Below are positions 44,605 to 54,048 of a DNA stretch of 64,000 nt, in pieces. Both the position numbers and the translations under genes were made by a program. The number at the start of each line of letters is the position of its first letter. Position 1 is the stretch's first letter. Under the pieces are notes generated by a model. The model searched no databases, was not told where the DNA came from, and saw only the letters and a program-made list of their open reading frames with translations. Origin of the DNA: Anisus vortex (taxonomy: Eukaryota; Mollusca; Gastropoda; Planorbidae); the NCBI GenBank assembly GCA_949126835.1, contig CASBPS010000124.1, positions 198,501 to 262,500 on the forward strand, read 5' to 3'.

Positions 44605-45846
44605 TTACAATTTCTGGCTTATGTGTTTCAATTCAGTCTCAGTCTCATAGTTTTGATCATATTCAATCTGTCTTGATAAGAAATCTGCCACAATGTTATC
44701 TTTGCCTTTCATTGCTTTTATTTCAAACTGATAGTCTAGCAAAATCTGGAACCATCTATTTATTTTGCTATTTGCAATTCTCTTCTTATTCAAAGCCATT
44801 AGCGGTTTATGGTCAGTGAGTAACGTAAATTTCTTTCCTAGTAAGTACTTTTGCAATTTGGTCAAAGCCCAAACCACTGCTAAACATTCTTTTTCAATCG
44901 TTGAGTAATTAACCTCACACTTGGTTAAAGCTCTACTGAGATATAGAATTGGTTTCAGTACATTCTCTACTTCCTGCATCAAACAAGCACCCAAAGCTAT
45001 ATTTGAGGCATCTGTAACAAGTATAAACTCTTTGCTTAGATTTGGTGTAATCAGAATTTGCTCACTCTGAAATACTCCTTGTATCTTATCCAATGCGTTC
45101 TGACATTCTGACGTCCATTCTATATGTTTCTTTTTATCTTTGGTTATTAGTATTCTCAGTGGTGCAGTGATGTCAGCAAAATTGGCTATAAAAGTACTGT
45201 AGAAGTTACATAAACCAAGTATACCTTTGACTTCTTTCTGAGATTTTGGTATCTTAATGTTTAGTATCTTGTCTCTGTTTATATCAGTTGGTTGTATCTT
45301 ACTGTTTCCTACGCTAAAGCCTAGGAAATCAATGCTATTCTGTGCAAACTTTAGTTTCTCTGGTGCAATAGTGATACCATATTGTCTCAGCCTTGTTAAT
45401 ACTTCTTTAACTGTAGCAATATGAGATTTCCAGTCTTTTGTATGAATGCAGATATCATCTACAAAATGTACCACATTTGGAACGCCTGCTAACATTTCTC
45501 TCATAAATCGTGAGAAAGTAGCTGTAGAGTTTACCAATCCGAATGGCATTACTGTCCATTCAAAAAGTCCTTCGTCTGTTGCGAAAGCTGTGTAAGGAAT
45601 TGAAATTTCTTCCATGGCTATCTGCCAAAAACCACGATTGAGATCAAAATGTGTATATATTTCAGAAGAACCTATTTCCTCTAAAAGTTCTCTGGTATCT
45701 CTAATCGGCTCTGCATCAACCTTTGTGACTTTATTCAGTTCTCTGAAATCACAACATAATCTGATTTGTCCCGACTTTTTTCTAACTACCACTACGGGTG
45801 ATGCAAATGAAGCATTTGATCGTCTAATTTTCTTGGTCTTGATCAA
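44605..45846 (-). CDS. Reverse transcriptase-RNase H of element D
   Basis: A 413-codon intact frame. RT motifs in order: SFASPVVVVRKKSG (about residue 13), CCDFRELN (about 33), HFDLNRGFWQI (first catalytic Asp, about 66), VMPFGLVNS (about 98) and the active-site FVDDI (about 128). The thumb region contains LGLCNFYSTFI. RNase H follows, with VTDASNIALGA, STIEKECLAV and TDHKPLM, supplying the acidic residues. The type is clearly Ty3/Gypsy. It lies after integrase and overlaps the end of the upstream ORF by about 20 bases in the +1 frame; either ribosomal frameshifting or a one-base mutation separates the two. The true N-terminus is probably inside the overlap. Confidence 0.95.
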   Translation of the reverse strand: MIKTKKIRRSNASFASPVVVVRKKSGQIRLCCDFRELNKVTKVDAEPIRDTRELLEEIGSSEIYTHFDLNRGFWQIAMEEISIPYTAFATDEGLFEWTVMPFGLVNSTATFSRFMREMLAGVPNVVHFVDDICIHTKDWKSHIATVKEVLTRLRQYGITIAPEKLKFAQNSIDFLGFSVGNSKIQPTDINRDKILNIKIPKSQKEVKGILGLCNFYSTFIANFADITAPLRILITKDKKKHIEWTSECQNALDKIQGVFQSEQILITPNLSKEFILVTDASNIALGACLMQEVENVLKPILYLSRALTKCEVNYSTIEKECLAVVWALTKLQKYLLGKKFTLLTDHKPLMALNKKRIANSKINRWFQILLDYQFEIKAMKGKDNIVADFLSRQIEYDQNYETETELKHISQKL

Positions 45847-48800
45847 TTAATTGGTCCAGTTCTTTCTTGACACTTTCTCTGTATGCATATGGTATTGGAT
45901 ATTGCTTCTGTTTCAAATTGGTATCTCTGATGATTTCAATTCTATGTTGTATCCTATCAGTGTGACCAATTTCATTTGTTATGACATCTCTGAATTCCTT
46001 CATCAAGTTTCTCAATTGCCCTTCATATTTAACAGGTACCATATTTCTATTATTGATGTCATTGTCTAGTTGTACCACTGTAGCTACTGTTCTTACTTCT
46101 TGTAGTAGTTGGACTTGTCCATTCATTCCTTCATTTGTGGTATCTTTGTCCACAGTTGTTTTCATTTCTTCTGTTACTTTTGTTAAACTCTCAGGTTTGT
46201 CATCATATTTTCTCAATAGATCAATATGTAACACTTTTGGATTTCCCTTCATGTTAACTATGTAGTCAACTTTATTGACCTTTTTTATGACAATGTATGG
46301 TCCTTCCCATACTGTCTCACCTCTATTCTTTGGAAGACCCACATATACCTGGTCACCTTCCCTCAAAGTCCGTAAGCATCTGTTAGCGTTTTTTATATTC
46401 ATCTGCCTCTTAGCTTCTCTGTCTGCATTCTCCTGTGCGTTTTGTATTCCATACAGTATTCTCTCCCTCACCTCTGTCACAACTTCAAACGAGTCATCCT
46501 CTGCCACTCTCTGTCCTAACATTCTTTCTTTGAATATGGATAGTGGTCCTCTAGGATTTGCACCGTACATCAATTCAAAAGGGGAAAATCCTGTAGAATC
46601 TTGTCTCACTTCCCTATATGCGAACAATACCATGGGAATGAATTTGTTCCAGTTGTTCGGATGATCATTACTCGCCTTAGCTAACATGATCTTCAATGTC
46701 TTGTTCCATCTCTCGTTCATCCCATTTGCTTGCGGTCTATATATGGTTGAGTATATTTGCGTTATACCCAATAGTCTTGTTATGGCATTGGTGATATGAG
46801 ATGTGAACTGTGTACCATTGTCAGATAATATTATATCTGGGAATCCGTATCTACTAAATATATCTAGTAGAGCTGTGCAAACTTTCTCCGATGTCACATT
46901 GCGCAGAGGTATAGCCTCTGGCCATCTGGTAGCAGTATCAATAACAGTAAAGATATATTTATGTCCTTCACTTGAGGTATGGCATATTGGTCCGACGATA
47001 TCTATCGCTATTTTCTCGAATGGTCTCCCAACTTTATCTGTAGGTTGAATAGGTGCTTTGTGTTTCCCGTGCATAGGGTTTTTAGTAATACACAATTTGC
47101 ATCGGCTTATATGACTTTTAATGTCCTTTCTTATATTGGGCCAAAAGAAATTTTGTGCTACCCTTTGATACGTTTTCCGTACACTCATATGCCCTGCCAA
47201 TGGACTATCATGAGCCGCACGCAAAACAATGTCTCTCAATTCTGTAGGAACCACAATTTGGTTATAAGTGACCTTCTTGTTTTGAAACTTTCTCGTCAGT
47301 ACTTCATTTACATAATAGAATGTATGTCCCCTATAATTGGCTTGCTTCTGATCAATTCTCTGTCTAATCTTATCCAAACTGGTATCCTTTGTTTGCATAT
47401 CAATTAACTTCTCTCTAGTGATATCCTCTTTGATCTCTAATATTTCTTCTGTGCTTGATCCTTGTGTTTCTTTTTCACTCTCCTGAGTTCTTGCTCTAGT
47501 CATTGCAACATATACTGCGTTGCACTCTTTTTCCTCCTGCTTTTGTAACCATTGGTCAAATAAATGCTCTGAGTCATCTGGCAAGCTCGGGATATTGCCT
47601 ATAATCAAAGGACATATTGCGTTTGTCATAACTGTTGCAATCACCTCTCCTGTAACCCATGGCGAATCTATCATAATTCTTGCAGTTCTGCAGCTAATTT
47701 CTTTCTGATTTGCCATTCTTATGTTTGTGAGCTTGTCTGTGTAGTGTGTATCATCTACTAGCTTCTCATCAATCACAATAGTAGTACATCCTGAATCTCT
47801 CAAACATAGAGTTTTCTTCCCATTAACATATGCTGGGTAGAACTTCAACTTGCCCTGTGTATCCAGGATAGTTGATACATAATGTCGTTCACCATTATCA
47901 CTAGCATGCTCTTTCTTTTTTGTTTGCTGATCATCTTGTATGTCTTGTCTCTGAGTTCGTCTTCCTCTTTCTTCATTCCTTGGTCTTTGTGGACTTTGAT
48001 TTGGTGATGTTCTTTCCACTGGCTTTTGTGTAACTTTACTTCTGCAATTTCTCCGTATATGCCCCATTTTGTTGCAATTCCAACAAATGATATTCCTTTT
48101 CTTATTGTAATTGGGTAAACTAAGAAATCTCTTGCTATCATTACGATGATGTCTGTTCATATCATTATTACTGTTGAATCTGCCACTGTTATTAAAATAG
48201 CCATTATTGAATCTGCCATTGTTATTAAAATTGCTATTGTTGAATTTGCCACTGTTATTAAAATTGCCAGTGTTGTTGAATCGAGGACTTGACATAGCTG
48301 CAAGAGTATTATTTCTATTATCCATTTCCTCATGCTGATGTGCATCCTTATAGTCTGACAATGCAATTATCAGTTTTTCTTCACTATTAATCTTTCTTTC
48401 TTTCAAAAAAGTAAATAGACTTTGTGATGCATTGGTGAGAACTTTGTTGACAACATACATTTCTAAGATTTGCTGCGGATTGAGTACATCAATCTTTGTT
48501 ATTTCTAGCCAATTGATTAGTAATGCATGGATTTCATGAACTAATGCCTTAGGATCTTTGTTTCTCTCTAACATGATATCTTGGAATTTCTTCCTGTATG
48601 TTTCTTCTGTTTGGCCAAAATGAGTTAACAGATTACTTTTCACAATGTCGTAATTGTTCCTCTCATGTTCTTTTATGTATGAAATTACATTTATTGCCTC
48701 ACCTGTCACTTTGGACAATATAAGCGTTGCCCACTTTTCTTTCGCAATCTTATTTTGTGTAGCCAGACATTCAAACATCATTAGATAACTCTCGATTTTC

Positions 48801-49210
48801 TCTTCTTTTGGATTGAAATATTTCATTTTGATAGTATTCTCTTTGCTTCTACATGATTTCATTTCTGTCATAGTCCCTTGACTGAGTTTTAATTGTTCCA
48901 GTTTAAGTTCTTCCACCTTTTCTTCATGTTTCCTAATTTCTTTTAGTCTTTCGTTTTCTCTTTCTACATCTTCTGCTTTTCGTTTTGCCTCTCTTTCAAA
49001 CTCCTCTGCTTTCCGTTTTGCCTCTCTTTCAAACTCCTCTGCTTTTCTTTTAGTCTCTTCTGCTTCTCTTTTTGTTTCTCTTTCAAAAAGTCTCTGTTCC
49101 CTTTCTTCATCCTCTGTAATCATTTTGGTTATCCAACTTTCCAATTCTTCACCCTTATATCCCAATCTACCTCCAAATTCCATTAATTTTTCAAATTTGT
49201 CCATTGTCAA
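45824..49210 (-). CDS. Gag-protease-integrase polyprotein of element D
   Basis: A 1128-codon intact ORF. Residues about 30-110: charged coiled coil with repeated EEFEREAKRKA. About 120-290: Gag fold. About 320-360: Asn/Gly/Phe-rich repeats (FNNSGRFNN). CCHC knuckle CWNCNKMGHIRRNC near 385. Aspartic protease CLRDSGCTTIVID near 480. Integrase H2C2 (HDSPLAGHMSVRKTY) near 675. Core with DIVGP, SDNGTQFTS and NGMNERWNKTLK. GPY/F-like WEGPYIVIKK. The last roughly 70 residues (LMKEFRDVITNEIGH...KKELDQLIDQ) are the lead-in to RT, read in the next ORF. Order is therefore Gag-PR-IN-RT-RH. Start chosen at the ATG ahead of MDKFEKLMEFGG. Confidence 0.95.
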   Translation of the reverse strand: MTMDKFEKLMEFGGRLGYKGEELESWITKMITEDEEREQRLFERETKREAEETKRKAEEFEREAKRKAEEFEREAKRKAEDVERENERLKEIRKHEEKVEELKLEQLKLSQGTMTEMKSCRSKENTIKMKYFNPKEEKIESYLMMFECLATQNKIAKEKWATLILSKVTGEAINVISYIKEHERNNYDIVKSNLLTHFGQTEETYRKKFQDIMLERNKDPKALVHEIHALLINWLEITKIDVLNPQQILEMYVVNKVLTNASQSLFTFLKERKINSEEKLIIALSDYKDAHQHEEMDNRNNTLAAMSSPRFNNTGNFNNSGKFNNSNFNNNGRFNNGYFNNSGRFNSNNDMNRHHRNDSKRFLSLPNYNKKRNIICWNCNKMGHIRRNCRSKVTQKPVERTSPNQSPQRPRNEERGRRTQRQDIQDDQQTKKKEHASDNGERHYVSTILDTQGKLKFYPAYVNGKKTLCLRDSGCTTIVIDEKLVDDTHYTDKLTNIRMANQKEISCRTARIMIDSPWVTGEVIATVMTNAICPLIIGNIPSLPDDSEHLFDQWLQKQEEKECNAVYVAMTRARTQESEKETQGSSTEEILEIKEDITREKLIDMQTKDTSLDKIRQRIDQKQANYRGHTFYYVNEVLTRKFQNKKVTYNQIVVPTELRDIVLRAAHDSPLAGHMSVRKTYQRVAQNFFWPNIRKDIKSHISRCKLCITKNPMHGKHKAPIQPTDKVGRPFEKIAIDIVGPICHTSSEGHKYIFTVIDTATRWPEAIPLRNVTSEKVCTALLDIFSRYGFPDIILSDNGTQFTSHITNAITRLLGITQIYSTIYRPQANGMNERWNKTLKIMLAKASNDHPNNWNKFIPMVLFAYREVRQDSTGFSPFELMYGANPRGPLSIFKERMLGQRVAEDDSFEVVTEVRERILYGIQNAQENADREAKRQMNIKNANRCLRTLREGDQVYVGLPKNRGETVWEGPYIVIKKVNKVDYIVNMKGNPKVLHIDLLRKYDDKPESLTKVTEEMKTTVDKDTTNEGMNGQVQLLQEVRTVATVVQLDNDINNRNMVPVKYEGQLRNLMKEFRDVITNEIGHTDRIQHRIEIIRDTNLKQKQYPIPYAYRESVKKELDQLIDQDQEN

Positions 49211-50347
49211 AAATTACTTGTAGTACAATTATGTTATCAACCAAGTTATTCAAATAATATGACACACATGCATAATAGTATCAAAAAATGAGTTTGTGAA
49301 TATATAACATTATTTTCTCTTAGTAATTGTATGTATCATTATAAAATCCAATAACAATACAAGAATAAATGAACAATAGTGAAATATAACTAATCAATAA
49401 TTCAACAAAGTACAAATATAAATACAAATAGATAGACAAATATGTATACAAACAGGACAATGAATAAACGACCAATATATATGTCTATTTAGAACAACAA
49501 ATAGAAGAATATGTAAACAGAAGAATACAACAAAAAAAACAATAACAAAGTATAGCACAAGTTTAACACATAAATATTAACAACAAATTTAAACACTTTA
49601 TAAAAAAATAACAAATAATGCAAATATATAATTGCATGTATAAACAATTTACAAACAAAATACTATACAACTAAACAATTAATTATATATTTTAACAAAA
49701 CGAAGGCTGCAACACTATCATCACAAGTGTAGACTTTCCTTCAAGTTGAGAAAATACAAGGTATACTAATAGAGTTTGTAAAGCTAAACAGTTCTTAATC
49801 CGATTGTGAAATCTGAAATTTCCACGTGATTCCTCCTGTTTTCAATTCACGATAAATGTCCATATGATTACTTATCTCCCATCTTGACTTATGTAAGATA
49901 ACAATATAACAAAGTTTATAGTCTTTCCACATCCAACAGCTCCAATTAAATTCTTGTTATATTCATAGGTACTAATAGTTCTCTTTTAAATCCACGTTGC
50001 GTACATATAAACATAAATGTTTAGTCCGTATCAACTATTACTGAGTTCATTAACACAACTTCAGTTCACCTTCTGTTGTCATATGGTACAACTCCCATTG
50101 CAATATTACTATTTTTACTCTTAAGTCGTTCACCAATGTCACTGACTTTAACAAAATTATTCCGTGCTCAATGCACTGTTCATGTTTTGGATACTCTTTT
50201 ACATATTTACGTGATAAATCATTTAGTCCCGTCCGTCATGAAAAATCATAATGTTTATCAATATTCTTCAGCTCACCTTGCTATATCCATTAGTAGGACT
50301 GCAATTCCCGTTGAGAACTCCAACGTGTCGCATCGTGTAACATGTCG
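49211..50347 (-). other. 5' untranslated region of element D
   Basis: About 1.1 kb between the primer-binding site and the Gag start. Very AT-rich on the distal half. No convincing frame. Unusually long for a Gypsy leader. Confidence 0.6.
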
Positions 50348-50365
50348 CTTTTACTTCTGACACCA
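50348..50365 (-). other. Primer-binding site of element D (tRNA-Leu)
   Basis: The minus strand reads TGGTGTCAGAAGT and onward, complementary over 13 bases to the 3' end of animal tRNA-Leu with CCA. Three bases separate it from the LTR, as in element A. Confidence 0.85.
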
Positions 50366-50368
50366 TTA

Positions 50369-50826
50369 TGTAACATCCCCATGTGTTGTACGTTACATTA
50401 TTTCCACTCGTCAAAACAGCTCTCACAACAAACATGGGATGCACTTCATATATTTCACCTCATACACAGAATACAACTCCAATGCTTATACATATATATA
50501 TTTTATTCACGATACATACAAAATAGTTCTTGAGACATCAAGTAACACTTCTCAACATTAATTCCATAGTTCCAAAAATCAATTGTATACAGTGTCCTTA
50601 TAACTGTATATCCAAAAAACATAGTCTCACAAACATCATCAAAATATGTCTTCACTCTACGATTACTTCTCCATGTTACACACTCGCTCTTGTTTTTCTA
50701 TTCACTCCCCTCTCTCCCCTTCTCATAACCCGTGTTTGTACAAAACTGGCCAAACGACTGTGCCCAACACAGTCCTGGTCGCAATGACCGGTCACGGTCT
50801 ACTGACCAACATTAACAGTCGTTACA
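50369..50826 (-). repeat. 5' LTR of element D
   Basis: 458 bp with TGTAAC/GTTACA inverted ends (TG/CA). Defined by the primer site on one side and by the return of element C sequence (GTGTGCCATATCAATATG) on the other. With no second LTR to compare, the boundary rests on those two points. Confidence 0.82.
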
Positions 50827-51105
50827 GTGTGCCATATCAATATGTTAAAACCATACATTACCAGAGAAGAACAAACAAAAATTGTTGCCTCGGTAAACAC
50901 TGTTATTAGAGTCGCGAATAATTCACCCGAAATTGAATGTGAATTGGCAGAAAGCAAATTAAAAATCACAAAAGTTTTTAAAACCCTTAATGAAAAATTG
51001 GCACATTTACCCGCTTGCGAACAATTTGCTATCAAAGGTCAAATTAATGAACATATTAATATTAATCTATTTGCAGATGTACGCAATAGAACAAGACTGA
51101 TTTGA
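50827..51105 (+). pseudogene. Integrase C-terminus of element C, beyond D
   Basis: Resumes with CHINMLKPYITREEQ and ends just after LFADVRNRTRLI. C' (minus frame at 4471-5625) ends at nearly the same place. In RT-bearing Gmr1-like elements the reverse transcriptase would follow this point. Confidence 0.88.
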
Positions 51106-51939
51106 ACCAGTTTTTCATGAATGTTTCTTTCATGTCATTCATTGTATTAATTAACATATATATTCTTGGACATATGACAATAAATAAACTATGTTTTGAA
51201 TTATTACACTATGAAACATTACAGACCAACCTTCAAATTCTACTAGAAACAATCATACGTTGTAGTGTAAAAGGTAAATATTGCATACACCATTTGCACA
51301 CACACAGGTAGTCAACTTAAATACATCCACACTTGTGTTTGTTCAATTAATTATATTGATGTGTTTTGGAAATTGTTTGTTTTTCTATGTCGTCATGTTA
51401 TAATTTGGATGTCTTATTTTATGCTATGTAAAAGCTAAATCAGCTGAGATTATCACATTTTAAAATATTCTTGATGTCATAATTTAGACATCATAATAAT
51501 TTAATAACTGTAAATCATTAGTTAGTGATACTATGATCGGTTATAAATAAATTAAACTTTCTAAAGAATTATCTATCAATTATTAATCGGTTCCACTTAT
51601 TTGGGTAATTCATATCAGTTCTGTGGGAATTGGTTATTGGTGGTAATAGTTTTATGGTCAACGTTGTACACACAATAATCATAATTGTAAATATTAATTG
51701 ATAAATAAATGTTTAATTAATAATCATTGATAAGAGAATGTGATAAGGGATTCCATAATAACGACTTTGTTATTAAAGGGATATGTAATATATGGTTCAT
51801 TTTAATCTTTAAAAGATTGTCCAATAGTCAATTAAATCTTACGAATAGTTTGGGAATTCGGTTCATTTTATGGGTACTCTACAAAGAATTTCATACTTAA
51901 GACTGTCTGTAATTCCTTTTTGTCTTAAAGGGGGGCGAG
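51106..51939 (+). other. 3' non-coding region of element C
   Basis: Aligns with 3563-4470 of C' (reverse). No RT motif. Ends with a purine tract directly before the LTR at 51940. Confidence 0.75.
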
Positions 51940-52549
51940 TGTTACAAAAGTAGTTTTATTTCCATAATTATATTGGTTCTATTATTATTAACTAAAGTTA
52001 AAAAGAAATAATCTTAAACCCGAAATGTTTCCGTGTTAGGAATAAAACATGTATATGTCTAGACACTACGTCATAGCATTAAAATGCGTCATATGTCAGC
52101 ACGAAGGTTTGAGACCGTTAGTTTAGTTAGAGTTCTAGCTTGGGCGCTTTTGTGTGAGGACTGTTTTTGACCACTTTCTTAAAGATAGGATTACGGCTTA
52201 GTACGATTTAGAAGAATCTCAACTGATTAAGTTTCATCCTATAATATTAGTACCTGTATTCGGTGTTGCTGTTATATTCATAATTTATACTTGTTGGAAT
52301 AAAATTGTGTTTAATCATTCAAACAGGATTGTGGATTTCCTCTGTATTAAGGTACAGTTTATCTAATTCACTTCATACACAGAAAGCACATCATACGAGC
52401 CAAATAAATATCAAATCTAATACAATAACATCAATACTAATTCTTATACAACCTTGTGAGATCCAAAAGGGATGTGAATCAAAAGAATGTATAAATATTA
52501 CATTTCTAAATATATTATTATACGTCAGTAGCTGATATCGCACGTGACA
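51940..52549 (+). repeat. 3' LTR of element C
   Basis: A 610-bp LTR with TG/CA ends, matching 40265-40872 with about a dozen differences, followed by the AAAT target duplication. Confidence 0.94.
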
Positions 52550-52960
52550 AAATGGTTTGCCACTTTTAGCCAGGACGTAAGCAACTTTATAACTGGCCTT
52601 AGTTAAAGAGTCGTTTTCATTTGAGGATTTACTGATCAATGTCCTCTGAGATGTGAGTTGATTTTGTAATTTAGCAAATTTTTCTGCACGGACTTCACCC
52701 TTCAAATGTGCATAATTCTCCCGATGTTTGCTTTGATGATGACGGCGCAGGTTGTATTCTTTTATCACAGCCAGTTTCGTTGCAAATCACACACAATGCT
52801 TTCTCGCCGGATCTTCTGAACTTGTGAGGATACAGGCGAAATTCCGTTTTTTTTAGATAAAAAGGACTCCACGGGTCGCATGAGAGAGAGACCCCTGGCT
52901 TAGACAATCCAGTTTGAGTTCCCATCGAGGTCCAATGAAGATCACCAAACAATCATGAAA
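52550..52960 (-). pseudogene. hAT/BED transposase, N-terminal part
   Basis: The minus strand reads GEKALCVICNE (about 52800), then after a one-base shift at about 52785 AVIKEYNLRRHHQSKH, giving the C-x2-C and H-x4-H of a BED zinc finger. It continues FAKLQNQLTSQRTLIS and SYKVAYVLAKSGKPF, ending exactly at element C. Removing C and one AAAT joins GKPF to TDGKVVKDC at 40264, the junction expected for this family. Together with 39685-40264 and 32643-33485 it forms one gene spread over 20 kb. Confidence 0.87.
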
Positions 52961-54048
52961 ATTATCAAGAGCGGTTGCCTTACTCACATTACTATTCTAG
53001 GCCAGAATGGTCTAGGGACAAAAGAAGGTCATGTAGGTGTAGTAGGTCAAATTCCGGGGAAAGAAATTTGACTTCATACAGTAAAAGTAAAAGGTATTTC
53101 TATCAATGCCTGGATCTCCCTCTATTCTACTTTAGTTTATTTTATTTAGCAATTACAGCTTTTATTCAGATAATTGCTTATTTATTATATATTATATTTT
53201 GATCACAATATCTTAATTATAAATATTTTTTTAATGTTTGATATTAGCCCAAGTTCATCTGAAAGTATTGGTCAATCCAAGAAAAACAGACCCAAGGACA
53301 GTTTCCCTATGTCTGAAGAAAGTAAAAAAAAAAACAACCCTTAAAATCAAAGTTTTTCATTAAAAATCCTTTTTAATGCATATCTATTTTCATTCTGCAT
53401 TAACCTTTTCAAATATTTTGTCCGTTGCCACCTACAAACAAAGCAAGAAACCACAATACATGTCAATACATCTATGACTGCTTATATGTTGTTTCTAAAA
53501 AAACAGATATAAAGTGTTAGTTTTATTGCAGAAAAAAGATGGCCCTCAAGTACGATTCTATTAATAGTCATTTAATTATCTGCATTTTTTTTTAATTATT
53601 CAGCGTTTCAGAAACGGGTTCTTATGTATCTGTTGCAGGCCCCACGAGAGGAGGGTACAGCCGGTACGCCGTAGCGGAGCCCACAAGAGTTTAGGTGGGC
53701 CCATGAATATTAAAATTTAAATTAAATTGGCAATTACGCCATTATTTTAAATTATTGCTATTAACTTATTATTAAGCTAAGAGGAGATGCCCAAAACCTC
53801 CTAAAATCTCACGTGGCACTGGCGCCCATAATTTTGGTATTCTTTGAATGTGTACTTGAACATTTTGTTAATTATGCAATGAAACCTTTAGTTGTAATAA
53901 AGGGCCTAATTATTTTCGACACTATGTAGGATCTCTTTTTTATTATTTTTCTCCAGAGACACTTACATATTTTAATATAGACCTATGAGCATTACAGGCT
54001 TACAGGTCTCCCTGTTAGCTTAGTAGCCTAGGCCTACATACTCTAGTA
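52961..54048. other. Unassigned DNA
   Basis: Includes a GC-richer patch at about 53636-53710 that looks like a repeat fragment. No coding frame supported; the upstream end of the hAT transposon probably lies here. Confidence 0.4.

Larger units (their letters stand above)
44032..50826 (-). mobile_element. LTR retrotransposon D (Gmr1-like Ty3/Gypsy with RT), 3' end lost
   Basis: A minus-strand element inside C. It has a 5' LTR (50369-50826), a primer site for tRNA-Leu, a Gag-protease-integrase ORF of 1128 codons and an RT-RNase H ORF of 413 codons. No 3' LTR is found: the left edge at about 44032 joins directly to element C, and C lacks the roughly 165 codons between FATR and CHINML. One deletion removing D's 3' end together with flanking C DNA explains both losses. 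Confidence 0.88.
40265..52549 (+). mobile_element. LTR retrotransposon C (Gmr1-like Ty3/Gypsy, RT-less), split by element D
   Basis: A plus-strand element with LTRs 40265-40872 and 51940-52549 and an exact 4-bp duplication, AAAT, at 40261-40264 and 52550-52553. The LTRs show about a dozen differences. A tRNA-Pro-like primer site follows the first LTR and a polypurine tract (AAAGGGGGGCGAG) precedes the second. Coding order is Gag, protease, H2C2, integrase, stopping where RT would begin. Element D (44032-50826) interrupts the integrase, and about 0.5 kb of integrase DNA is also missing at the left D junction. Confidence 0.93.

Noticed and set aside
45981..47407. Several plus-strand frames of 80-142 codons
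   Set aside because: Antisense shadows of the D polyprotein.
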